Shown here: one piece after another, positions 17,338 to 25,453 of the stretch | Layout of the letters: the number at the start of each line of letters is the position of its first letter | Numbering within the stretch: the first letter of the stretch is position 1 | Assembly: GCF_038051945.1 (NCBI RefSeq) | Contig: NZ_CP150302.1 | Coordinates: 1,736,001 to 1,800,000, forward strand | From: Paenibacillus sp. FSL H3-0469 | Lineage (GTDB): Bacteria > Bacillota > Bacilli > Paenibacillales > Paenibacillaceae | Length of the DNA: 64,000 nt | Direction: 5' to 3' | Made by a program: the position numbers and the translations under genes | Notes under the pieces: generated by a model | What the model saw: the letters and a program-made list of their open reading frames with translations, nothing else | Told to the model about the DNA's origin: nothing | Database searches by the model: none

Positions 17338-18600
17338 TCAGTCCGTTCCCGCATATGAATGAAGTCCGGCGATAACCAGGTTAACACCGACCAGGGTAAA
17401 CATTACGATTAGAAAGCCGAGTACAGCGAGCCAAGCGGATTTGCGTCCCTGCCATCCGCGGGCCAGCCGCAAATGGAGATACGCACTGTAGAACAGCCAA
17501 GTGACGAGTGCCCAGACTTCCTTGGGGTCCCATCCCCAGAATCTGCCCCAAGCCACCTCAGCCCATATCATTGCAAAAATCAAAGCCCCCAGTGTGAAAA
17601 TCGGGAACCCGATGGCGATTGCCCTGTAGGTAATCTCATCCAGGTCATTCTCGTCGATTCCATCAAGCACCGGATGAAGGGCCTTCCCAAGCGGCTTACG
17701 CACGGCCAGCCGAAGAATGCCATACAGTATCAGTCCGGATAGCAGTGACCAGATCACAGTGTTGAACTTGCGCCCTGCATTGACACCATTCATCCAGGAA
17801 GGCGCTTGAAACAAAGGCTTCTGAAGCCCAAGAAACGGCTGGAAGCTCTCAATTTCGCTATGGTACGGTGCCACAATCGGCGGCATTTTATAACTCACTT
17901 TCTCTATTGTACTATCTTCCTGCCCGGGGCTGTCAATCGTAACGTTCGAACGGACAAAAACAGATTCATAGCCCGCGCCGCGAAAGGCAAATACCGATCC
18001 AAGAAATCCAATTATAACAATGATCGAGAACAGAGTAAATTCGACCAGCCGCTGCTGCTTACGGTCACTGCGTTCCTTGCTGTCAAATTTCACTGTCCGC
18101 AGCAGATACATAAGTCCGGCAGCAAAGCCCACCGCGAAGAAGGACTCCCCGAGGGCTGCCAGCGTGACATGAATATTCAGATAGATCGATTTGAGTGAAG
18201 GAATAAGCGGCTGCACTTCCTGCGGAAATACCGCTGCATAGGCCATCACAACTATGGAGATCGGAACCGCGAATACCCCGAGAATTATCTTGCGGTAGAT
18301 GGCAAAGATCACCGTAAAGGCAACCATCACCATCATCGATAGGAAGGTCATGAACTCATACATATTGCTGACCGGAATATGACCGGCCCCCATCCAGCGG
18401 GTAACGAAGTAGGCCAGATGGCAGATCAGCCCGAGTGAAGAGGTGATAAAAGCAATCCGCCCCCACCGTGCCGTATGCTCCTCCGGCTTCCTGCCCGACC
18501 ATTTGCGGCCCATAATGGCAATGGTGAACAACATGAAGGCACCGCTGTATAAAAGAAATGCGGCTATAAAGACGTCACTGCTGAAATCGAGCAAGCTCAT
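17338..18600 (-). CDS. resC: cytochrome c biogenesis protein ResC/CcsA
   Basis: 420-residue polytopic membrane protein of the CcsA/CcmC/CcmF heme-handling family. The tryptophan-rich WWD-type motif is WGRFWGWDPKEVWALVTW near residue 350, flanked by His residues that ligate heme. About eight hydrophobic helices are visible. With ResB it forms the System II heme translocation and cytochrome c ligation complex. Its ATG overlaps the resB stop (ATGA). Confidence 0.95.
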   Translation of the reverse strand: MSLLDFSSDVFIAAFLLYSGAFMLFTIAIMGRKWSGRKPEEHTARWGRIAFITSSLGLICHLAYFVTRWMGAGHIPVSNMYEFMTFLSMMVMVAFTVIFAIYRKIILGVFAVPISIVVMAYAAVFPQEVQPLIPSLKSIYLNIHVTLAALGESFFAVGFAAGLMYLLRTVKFDSKERSDRKQQRLVEFTLFSIIVIIGFLGSVFAFRGAGYESVFVRSNVTIDSPGQEDSTIEKVSYKMPPIVAPYHSEIESFQPFLGLQKPLFQAPSWMNGVNAGRKFNTVIWSLLSGLILYGILRLAVRKPLGKALHPVLDGIDENDLDEITYRAIAIGFPIFTLGALIFAMIWAEVAWGRFWGWDPKEVWALVTWLFYSAYLHLRLARGWQGRKSAWLAVLGFLIVMFTLVGVNLVIAGLHSYAGTD

Positions 18601-20285
18601 GCCATGCCTCCTCCGTTGTCCAATGATTTGTCATCGACTGTCATGTCTATCTGCTCCAGAATAGAAACGAGCTCACGGCGGAAGCCGAACCAGTTCTTGT
18701 TGGTATGGCCTCCAAGCACCAGCTGTCCGCCCTCAACGATCAGCCAAATGCGTCTGTGCTGCCAATAGAAGCCGAGAATCAGCCCCAGCATGACAATACC
18801 CGCACCAATCCAGACAAACGGCATTGCCCGGTCTACACGGATATTGAGATAGGTGGTGGATTCCGAGAAATCCACATCCGTCATACTGCCCACCTCAAGC
18901 TCCAGAAACCGTGTGCCGCCTCCAAGCTTGTCATTGATGGCCGACTGCTGGAAGCGCTCCTTGTCGACCTGCTTCGGGAAATAGAAATATTGCTGCCCCT
19001 CTGCCGGCAGATCCGGACCACGGATCAGGAAGAGAAACGCCGGAGCGTTCGGATAAGGGGAGGTAGAGACCGGACGGCCTTCCTCATTCAATCCGAAATC
19101 CATATACTTCTCCTTCAGCTCAAGGGTGTAGGGTCCCGTCTTGAAGCTGCGCTGCGGATTCTTCATATCCAGTCTGAACTTGCCGTAGCTCTCACCGGTT
19201 GAAGCATTGACGAGATCAGGCTGCACGGAACGCAGCACAGGCGTAAGATCATAGTCGAACTGATACGCTTTCATTCCTTGGTAGCTCAGCGGAGAATTCA
19301 CCTGAATGTCGTGCCGGGCAACTTCCGCAAGCTGAGGCTCCTTGGAGGGATCGCTGCAATCCGCCGTACATTCATATAGAACCGCCTTAGTCTCGTAAAG
19401 CTTAGGGAGAACCTTCTTGCCCCGGAATTCCTCGGGCATCTCTTCTCCACTATAGAATTCTACTGTGAACTTCTCATTCTTCAGGTACATGCTGGTGTCC
19501 GGTATCCGTACTGCCTCTCCCTGCGGGAAGGCAAGATGCTGATCCATATTGAGACCCGGCAATCCTCTGGCGAGCACAGCAAGCAAAAATATAATCAGGC
19601 CAATATGTATTACATAAGGTCCCCAGCGGCTGAAACGGTGTTTCTCGGCCAGTAATGCCCCTCCCTCCGTCCGCACGCGGTATCCTTTCTTCTTAAGCGG
19701 CTGAACGATCCGTGCCACCCATTCCTCCGGCTCCCCCTCCACCTCTGTAATCAGCGTAAGCTTTTGACGGGTAAGGAACTGGCGGTGCTTGCGGACCTTC
19801 TGCCGGGTTAGCGCCTTGTAGAGCGGAAGCACGCGGTCCAGGCTGCAGATGACCAGAGAAGCTCCGATCATGACCAGCAGTGTCACGAACCACCAGGATT
19901 CATAGGTATGCGAAAGGCCGAGTCTATAATATATATTCCCGGCTGTTCCATACGTTTGTTCATAATAGGTTGAAGCGTCAATATTCAGAAAGGTGCTTTC
20001 TTGCGGAAAAATCGTACCGAGCATCGCACCGAGCAGTGTCAGCACAATCAGGTAGATGGCAATTTTGACTGAGGAAAAAAAGTTCCAGACCTTATCGATC
20101 ACTCCCGGACTTACCCGTTGTGAACGGCGGGCTACCCCATCGTAGCGCATCTCCAGGTTCCCCGAGGCGTTCTCTTCCTTCTCATCCAGCGGCTTGCCGC
20201 AGGCTTCACAGAGAACCGTTCCTACCGGATTCTGGTGACCGCATTCACATTTGGTGTTGCTGATCAGCGGCTCACGCTTATTCAT
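18597..20285 (-). CDS. resB: cytochrome c biogenesis protein ResB with N-terminal zinc ribbon
   Basis: 562-residue ResB/Ccs1 protein, partner of ResC in System II cytochrome c maturation. Four membrane helices are visible (about 70-90, 125-148, 224-244, 500-520), with a large external domain between the last two. An unusual extra is a four-Cys zinc-ribbon-like segment at residues 13-36 (CECGHQNPVGTVLCEACGKP), preceding the first helix and thus cytoplasmic. The gene overlaps resA by ATGA at its start and resC by ATGA at its end. Confidence 0.94.
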   Translation of the reverse strand: MNKREPLISNTKCECGHQNPVGTVLCEACGKPLDEKEENASGNLEMRYDGVARRSQRVSPGVIDKVWNFFSSVKIAIYLIVLTLLGAMLGTIFPQESTFLNIDASTYYEQTYGTAGNIYYRLGLSHTYESWWFVTLLVMIGASLVICSLDRVLPLYKALTRQKVRKHRQFLTRQKLTLITEVEGEPEEWVARIVQPLKKKGYRVRTEGGALLAEKHRFSRWGPYVIHIGLIIFLLAVLARGLPGLNMDQHLAFPQGEAVRIPDTSMYLKNEKFTVEFYSGEEMPEEFRGKKVLPKLYETKAVLYECTADCSDPSKEPQLAEVARHDIQVNSPLSYQGMKAYQFDYDLTPVLRSVQPDLVNASTGESYGKFRLDMKNPQRSFKTGPYTLELKEKYMDFGLNEEGRPVSTSPYPNAPAFLFLIRGPDLPAEGQQYFYFPKQVDKERFQQSAINDKLGGGTRFLELEVGSMTDVDFSESTTYLNIRVDRAMPFVWIGAGIVMLGLILGFYWQHRRIWLIVEGGQLVLGGHTNKNWFGFRRELVSILEQIDMTVDDKSLDNGGGMA

Positions 20286-20806
20286 GGTTCCACCAGCTTC
20301 CCGATTTGCTCGTCAAGCGAGCTCAGATCCAGCTGGCCGATATGAATGCTGTCCACCCTGCCCTTTGTATTAATGAAGAAGGTGGTGGGCAGCGGGGAGA
20401 CCCCGTAGCTGCGGACCGCGTCGCGTCCCTTATCCATCACAACCGGAAAATCAATATCCACGAGCTTCACGAAATTGTCCACCGTCATCTGATCCTCGCC
20501 CACATTCACGCCCAAGACTACAACACCCTGGTCCTTCCATTTCTCCCACTGTGCCTGGAGTGCAGGCATTTCCTTCACGCATGGTGCGCACCAGGAGCCC
20601 CAGAAGTTCAGCACAACCGACTTCCCTCTGAATTCCTCCAGCGTATGGGTCGCACCGTCCAGCCCAAGCAATTCAAAATTAGGCGCTTTCCCGCCTTCTT
20701 GCGGCTTGCCGTCCCCCCCGAACACAGAGGAGCTGATAGCATAACCCCCAAGCAGAACGATTAGAAATAGTATCACGATTTGGATTGGCTTCCTGGCTTT
20801 GCCCAT
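20282..20806 (-). CDS. resA: thiol-disulfide oxidoreductase ResA
   Basis: 174-residue membrane-anchored thioredoxin-fold protein that reduces the haem-binding cysteines of apocytochrome c outside the membrane. The N-terminal anchor is at about residues 9-28. The active site is WCAPC (Cys73/Cys76), with the cis-Pro in SPLPTTFFI. The ATG at 20806 is chosen because GGGGG sits nine bases upstream; a TTG nine codons further upstream is the only alternative. First gene of resABCDE; its stop overlaps resB. Confidence 0.94.
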   Translation of the reverse strand: MGKARKPIQIVILFLIVLLGGYAISSSVFGGDGKPQEGGKAPNFELLGLDGATHTLEEFRGKSVVLNFWGSWCAPCVKEMPALQAQWEKWKDQGVVVLGVNVGEDQMTVDNFVKLVDIDFPVVMDKGRDAVRSYGVSPLPTTFFINTKGRVDSIHIGQLDLSSLDEQIGKLVEP

Positions 20807-20918
20807 ACAGGGGTACCCCCTTCTGTGACGCAACTCATTACTTTAGTTGTAAGGTGTGAACATCCTATGAACATTATAACGAATATTGTCACAGTTTTAG
20901 GAGGGGAAATTGTGAACT

Positions 20919-21677
20919 TTATGTGTCTTTACGTGTCTGATTATCCCGAAGCATTCCCGCTTTGGCAATTTGCTGCAGATGATTGATCTCATCCTTGGTC
21001 AAATGGCGGTAGGAGCCGCGTTTGAGATTCTGGAGCAGGATATCCCCGAAGGAAATCCGCTTCAGCCGGATAACCGGATGTGATACGGCCTCGAACATCC
21101 GCCGGACCTGGCGGTTGCGGCCTTCATGGATGGTGATGCTGATTACCGCTTCCTTATTGGCTTCATCGATATCCTTGTATTCAACTTCCGCCGGAGCGGT
21201 CATGCCGTCCTCCAGCTTAATGCCGGCCTTCAGCTTGTCCAGCGCTGTGCCGTGCGGCACACCCTTGACCGTGGCCAGATACGTCTTCGGCACATGATGC
21301 TTCGGATGCGTGAGCAGGTTGGCAAACTCACCGTCATTCGTCAGCAGCAGCAGCCCTTCGGTATCGTAGTCCAAGCGGCCTACAGGGTATACGCGCTCTG
21401 TGATTCCTTTCAGGTAATCCGTTACTACCTTGCGGCCCTTGTCATCCGAGGCGCTTGTAATTACACCTTTGGGCTTGTTGAACATAATATAGATTTTATT
21501 CTCGCCCCGGATCAGTCTGCCCGAGACTTTAATAATATCGGTTGCGGGGTCCGCCTTCGTGCCAAGCGTAGTTACGAGTTCCCCGTTGACTTCCACTTTA
21601 CCGGCCAAAATCATTTCTTCACATTTGCGTCTGGACGCAACACCTGCTTGCGCCAAAATTTTCTGTAATCTTTCCAT
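20919..21677 (-). CDS. rluB: 23S rRNA pseudouridine synthase RluB
   Basis: 252-residue RsuA/RluB-family enzyme. An N-terminal S4 RNA-binding domain (RLQKILAQAGVASRRKCEEMI) is followed by the catalytic domain, with Asp103 in GRLDYDTEGLLLLTNDG and the NKPKGVI and NRQVRRMFEAV motifs. It isomerises a uridine in the 23S rRNA peptidyl-transferase region. It lies upstream of resA in the same direction, as in B. subtilis (ypuL). Confidence 0.95.
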   Translation of the reverse strand: MERLQKILAQAGVASRRKCEEMILAGKVEVNGELVTTLGTKADPATDIIKVSGRLIRGENKIYIMFNKPKGVITSASDDKGRKVVTDYLKGITERVYPVGRLDYDTEGLLLLTNDGEFANLLTHPKHHVPKTYLATVKGVPHGTALDKLKAGIKLEDGMTAPAEVEYKDIDEANKEAVISITIHEGRNRQVRRMFEAVSHPVIRLKRISFGDILLQNLKRGSYRHLTKDEINHLQQIAKAGMLRDNQTRKDT

Positions 21678-21697
21678 TTTCGACTACTCACCTCAGG

Positions 21698-22042
21698 TTA
21701 ATGATAACCATCAGAGGCATAAATCACAAGGTCATTCCACGGAAAAAATGCGCCGGGGCAAGTTTCGCTATGCGGCTCCACCGTAAGCGGCGACATTTGA
21801 TAGCGCCCGGACAGCTCCAGTATAAGCTTCCCTGCCGCGAACAGCTGCTGCTGGCGCTCCGCCAGCTGGGGCAATTGCTCCGCCTCCCCATAGTTGCCCT
21901 CAAGGCATATATGAATATGCTCCGGGTCTGTCAGCAGCGGAGCCGCATAGACCGAGCCGTTCAGTCCGACCCAGAAGTCAAAGCCTTTGCCGTTAATAGA
22001 CGGACAGCGGGAATGATGCAGAATAAAGCCTTTGTATTCCAC
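21698..22042 (-). CDS. N-acetylmuramoyl-L-alanine amidase-like (Amidase_2 fold)
   Basis: Small 114-residue protein resembling a minimal Amidase_2/peptidoglycan-recognition domain. The zinc-ligand pattern is ILHHSRCPS near the start and PHSETCPGAFFPW near the end (two His and a Cys). HICLEGNYG sits in the middle. No signal peptide is visible, so it would be cytoplasmic or act after lysis, for example of the mother cell. The GTG start at 22042 is preferred: GGAGG lies nine bases upstream, while the ATG at 22078 has no ribosome site. It is 20 bases upstream of rluB. Confidence 0.75.
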   Translation of the reverse strand: MEYKGFILHHSRCPSINGKGFDFWVGLNGSVYAAPLLTDPEHIHICLEGNYGEAEQLPQLAERQQQLFAAGKLILELSGRYQMSPLTVEPHSETCPGAFFPWNDLVIYASDGYH

Positions 22043-22181
22043 CCTTGTCGTCCTCCCTCCGTATTGCTGAAATAGCATATGAAGTGGGGGGGCGGGCGGT
22101 GAGAAATGTTTGTTAAAATGTTTGGGGAGCGGGGTGGGAGCGGGGCCAAAGAGAATAAAAGCGTTGACTAATCGTAACCCC

Positions 22182-22302
22182 GAGGAATGTTTGGACTTCC
22201 GGCCACTGTTAAAGTTGGATTTCCTTGATTAGACTGCCCTGCGGCAGTAGAAATCCAACTTTAAAGGCGGACGCTAGCGCTCCTCCAGTTCCAAAATTCC
22301 TC
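22182..22302. repeat. large intergenic inverted-repeat element (type A)
   Basis: The inner stem AAAGTTGGATTTC ... GAAATCCAACTTT encloses a second GCCCTGCGGC hairpin. The outer arms GAGGAATGTTTGGA and TCCAAAATTCCTC are imperfectly complementary. The right shoulder AAAGGCGGACGCTAGCGCTCC resembles AAGGCGACCGCTGCCGCTT in the element at 34487-34647. No coding content. Confidence 0.72.
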
Positions 22303-22460
22303 TCCGTTACTCCGTCTACGCACGGGCAAACCTAATAACAATCAGTCCTCACCTCCCGGAAGGGGGGGAGGACTGTAGGGAAGACGCGGGACGAGCAAGC
22401 GGTTGCGGGGCAGCGCTTGGGAATCACAACCACTGGCGGCAGGTTGCCAGGGAAGTGATC

Positions 22461-22734
22461 AGGTGCATTTATACCCTTCATTTGCTCATCCGGCTAACTT
22501 TTGCTGAAATCAAGTGCATTAATACCCTTCATTCGCTCATCCAGCCAACTTTTCCAGTAATTAGGTGTATTAATACCCTTCATTTGCTCTCCTGAAGGCA
22601 AACAATTGGATAAACCGACTTTTGCTGAAATCAAGTGCATTAATACCCTTCATTCGCTCATCCGGCCAACTTTTGCTGAAATCAGGTGTACTTATACTCT
22701 TCATTCGCTCTCTCCTGAAGGCAACAATTGGATA
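22461..22734. repeat. tandem array, family 1 (51-bp unit), five copies
   Basis: Units begin near 22461, 22512, 22563, 22633 and 22684. The spacing is 51, 51, 70 and 51. The core is AGGTGYATTAATACCCTTC followed by ATTYGCTCATCCGGCCAACT and TTTGCTGAAATC. The 70-base interval and the last unit carry an insertion-like variant (CTCTCCTGAAGGCAACAATT). The reverse complement is homologous to the arrays at 34778 and 39692. No ORF of note. Confidence 0.85.
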
Positions 22735-22867
22735 AACGTATCGTAATTTATGAGTTTCGGGGATATTGGCTGAAACAGGTGGAAAAAGGGCATTTAATGC
22801 TGTTAGTGTTAACCGTGGACACCCGTTAAGAGAATAGAGATAATTAGTTTAACGAGGAGGTGTCCCC

Positions 22868-23164
22868 ATGAGTGGAACACGGAGAAGCTACAATGAAGAA
22901 TACAAAAGACAGACCGTCAAGTACATCCAGGAGCAGACGAAAACGGTAGCGGAATTGGCCCTGGAGCTGGACATCCCCGCCAAAACGTTGCATAAATGGC
23001 TAGGACAGTATCGGCAGTTTGAGAATGAGCCCATCATTACTCCAGACAAATACAGAGAGCTGGAACGTCAACTGAAGGAGAGGGAGCGAGAGCTCGCAGA
23101 CCTGACCGAAGAGATGGCCATCCTAAAAAAAGCAGTGCACATCTTCAGCAACCCAAAGAACTGA
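22868..23164 (+). CDS. IS3-family transposase OrfA
   Basis: 98-residue DNA-binding subunit. An N-terminal helix-turn-helix (RRSYNEEYKRQTVKYIQEQT ... LDIPAKTLHKWLGQY) is followed by a leucine-zipper-like coiled coil (ELERQLKERERELADLTEEM). AGGAGGTG precedes the ATG. Near its 3' end the A7G run can cause -1 slippage to yield the OrfAB transposase. Confidence 0.94.
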   Translation: MSGTRRSYNEEYKRQTVKYIQEQTKTVAELALELDIPAKTLHKWLGQYRQFENEPIITPDKYRELERQLKERERELADLTEEMAILKKAVHIFSNPKN

Positions 23165-23202
23165 GATTTCAGCTTATTGAAGATCATCGCTCCGAGTTCC
23201 CT

Positions 23203-24033
23203 GTGGAGAAGATGTGCCGTGTCTTTCAGGTGTCCCGGAGCGGTTATTACAAATGGAGAACAGCAGAACCTAGCCCCCAAGCCACCCGCAAAGCGTTGCT
23301 ATTAAAGCGGATAGCCTATCATTTCCATGACTCTAAGGGTCGCTATGGCAGTCCCAAAATCAAGGTTCTCCTCGAACGTGAAGGGCACCGGGTCAGTGAA
23401 CGCACCGTAGGAAAGTATATGAAGGAACTCGGTCTGCGCTCTTGTGTCGCGAAACGATTTCGGGTATGCACCACCGACTCCAACCATCCGTTACCCATTG
23501 CCCCCAACCTGTTGAACCAGCAATTTCACACGGAAAAGCCGAACCAGACGTGGGTGGCGGATATCACCTACATTCCCTGCCGGGAAGGACGGATGTACTT
23601 GGCGAGCGTACTGGACCTGTGTACCCGGGAGATTGTCGGCTGGCGGCTTAGCGACCGGATGACCACTGACCTCGTACAAGGCGCTCTGGACGCTGCTTAT
23701 CAGGCCAAACGCCCCGGGAAGGGCTTGATTCATCATTCGGATCGGGGCTCCCAGTACGCCTCTGCAGACTACCGGGAACGCCTAAAGTCGTACCAGATGA
23801 CTGCAAGCATGAGCCGCAAAGGAAACTGTTATGATAACGCCTGTATCGAATCGTTTCACAGCCTCTTAAAAAAAGAGTTGGTGTACTGGAATCGATTTAA
23901 AACGAAGCAACAGGCGTATGATGCCATCTTCCAGTACATTGAATTTTTCTACAACCGCAAACGAATCCATGGGGCGCTGGGTTACGTTTCTCCGGTTCAG
24001 TTTGCAGCCACATTTAAGCGAAAAACGATGTAG
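23203..24033 (+). CDS. IS3-family transposase OrfB (DDE)
   Basis: 276-residue integrase-like catalytic part from ATG 23203. The DDE residues are in WVADITY, HHSDRGSQY and ESFHSLLKKE, followed by the YIEFFYNRKRIHG signature. The same frame is open upstream (from 23161: LRFQLIEDHRSEFPVEKM), which matches typical OrfAB fusion junctions, so the active enzyme is probably made by -1 frameshifting from orfA. No internal stop is seen. It should be functional. Confidence 0.95.
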   Translation: MEKMCRVFQVSRSGYYKWRTAEPSPQATRKALLLKRIAYHFHDSKGRYGSPKIKVLLEREGHRVSERTVGKYMKELGLRSCVAKRFRVCTTDSNHPLPIAPNLLNQQFHTEKPNQTWVADITYIPCREGRMYLASVLDLCTREIVGWRLSDRMTTDLVQGALDAAYQAKRPGKGLIHHSDRGSQYASADYRERLKSYQMTASMSRKGNCYDNACIESFHSLLKKELVYWNRFKTKQQAYDAIFQYIEFFYNRKRIHGALGYVSPVQFAATFKRKTM

Positions 24034-24187
24034 TTGTTGTCTACTTTCTTGACAGGAGTCCATAATTTGTTTAATTTCAACACTTTGGCGAGAATGCGTA
24101 TAATTAAGCGGCATTTTTCCAACTGTTGTCTTCACAGCGCTCATTCGTCTAGCAGCAGGTGGAGGAAATCCATCTATCAATCTACTG

Positions 24188-24721
24188 CTACCCGAACACC
24201 AGCAGACAAACGGCAATGGCAGCTATAAAGCCGACAACGTCCGAGAACAGGCCCACCTTCAGGGCATAGCGGCCGTTGCGGATGCCTACGGCGCCGAAAT
24301 ACACAGTAAGCACATACAGGGTGGTGTCTGTGCTGCCCTGTATAGTAGAAGCAATCATACCGATGAGAGAGTCCGGGCCGTGGACGCGGATCAGGTCTGT
24401 GGTATAGGCAAGTGATCCAGTGCCCGTCAGCGGGCGCAGGAGACCGAGCGGAAGCACCTCTGACGGAATGCCCAGCCCCTGCAGCAGAGGGCTTACAAAG
24501 CCCATGAGGAAGTCCAGCGCGCCGGACGCGCGGAACACACTGATCGCCACCAGCATACCGACCAGATGGGGGATAATTGCAATGGCGGTGCCGAACCCGT
24601 CCTTCGCACCCTCCACGAAAGATTCATAGACCGGAACCTTACGCGTGAAGGCATACAGCGGAATAAAGGTAACCATCACCGGAATCGCCCAGGCAGAGAT
24701 CAGACTGATCAGTTGTAACAC
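24188..24721 (-). CDS. spmB: spore maturation protein B
   Basis: 177-residue membrane protein with a nucleoside-recognition/Gate-type fold, involved in spore core dehydration. Typical segments are TGTGSLAYTTDLIRVHGPDS and IQGSTDTTLYVLTVYFGAVGI. The start is GTG with AAGGGTG upstream. It follows spmA by six bases. The third gene of dacB-spmA-spmB, whose order matches Bacillus. The IS3 copy lies just downstream. Confidence 0.95.
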   Translation of the reverse strand: MLQLISLISAWAIPVMVTFIPLYAFTRKVPVYESFVEGAKDGFGTAIAIIPHLVGMLVAISVFRASGALDFLMGFVSPLLQGLGIPSEVLPLGLLRPLTGTGSLAYTTDLIRVHGPDSLIGMIASTIQGSTDTTLYVLTVYFGAVGIRNGRYALKVGLFSDVVGFIAAIAVCLLVFG

Positions 24722-24727
24722 GGACGG

Positions 24728-25399
24728 TCACCCTTTCACCGAAGATTGTGGGAGTGCCCCGCTCCCGTTCGCCGGGCCTGTCCCGGTGTTGAGGACCGGC
24801 GGCGGTCCGGGCGGCCTGCGGAGCAGAGTCAGGCGGCGGAACAGCCTGTCCGCAGCAATCGCCGCCAGGGTCGCCACCGCCGTCGCGGCCAGAGTGGTTC
24901 CGACTATGGCCGCCGGGTCCGCCGATCCGTAATTCAGCCGGATCGCAATCAGGGTCGCCGGAATCAGGGTGATGCTGGCGGTATTCAGCGCAAGCAGGGT
25001 ACACATGGCCGGCGTTGCGGTCTCCTTATCCGGGTTCAGTGTCTGCAGCTCCTGCATCGCCTTAATGCCCATCGGAGTGGCCGCATTCCCCAGACCCAGC
25101 AGGTTGGCGCTCATATTGGAGAGAATGTAGCCGATGGCGGGGTGCCCTTTGGGCACATCCGGGAACAGAAAGGAGACTACCGGACCCAGCACTCTGGAGA
25201 TTTTCTTCAGCAGGTCGGCATCCTCCGCAATCCGCATAATGCCCAGCCAGAACACCAGCACACTGATCAGCCCGAAGCTGACAGTCACCCCGCTCTTCGC
25301 ACCATCGAATACAGCGGCGGTGAATTCATTCATCCTTCCGTTAACTGCCGCAAAGCCAAACCCGATCAGAATCATCCCCAGCCAGATTCCATTTAACAT
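24728..25399 (-). CDS. spmA: spore maturation protein A
   Basis: 223-residue membrane protein, partner of SpmB, with several hydrophobic helices and the Gate-domain motif ANLLGLGNAATPMGIKAMQEL. It acts in the mother cell during cortex maturation and core dehydration. GGAGGGG precedes the ATG. The C-terminus (PPGPPPVLNTGTGPANGSGA) is an extended Pro/Gly-rich tail, longer than I would expect. It is coupled to dacB upstream and spmB downstream. Confidence 0.95.
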   Translation of the reverse strand: MLNGIWLGMILIGFGFAAVNGRMNEFTAAVFDGAKSGVTVSFGLISVLVFWLGIMRIAEDADLLKKISRVLGPVVSFLFPDVPKGHPAIGYILSNMSANLLGLGNAATPMGIKAMQELQTLNPDKETATPAMCTLLALNTASITLIPATLIAIRLNYGSADPAAIVGTTLAATAVATLAAIAADRLFRRLTLLRRPPGPPPVLNTGTGPANGSGALPQSSVKG

Positions 25400-25453
25400 G
25401 GGTATCCCCTCCCCCGCTTCATTTTTTATACTCTATCTTACCGAATGCTTTCG

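Larger units (their letters stand above)
22816..24062 (+). mobile_element. IS3-family insertion sequence (IS150/IS3-like group)
   Basis: 1247-bp element with imperfect terminal inverted repeats of about 25 bp (left TGGACACCCGTTAAGAGAAT; right end reads inward TGGACTCCTGTCAAGAAAGT). It carries orfA and orfB in -1 relation with an A7G slippery run at 23125-23132. Both frames appear intact. No convincing target-site duplication is seen; TAA occurs at 22810-22812 and 24063-24065, but three bases (CCG) separate the first from the repeat. It lies between the amidase-like gene and spmB, inside a block that is contiguous in Bacillus. Confidence 0.93.

Noticed and set aside
22810..24065. TAA target duplication of the IS3 element
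   Set aside because: Three extra bases lie between the left TAA and the terminal repeat, so the match could be chance.
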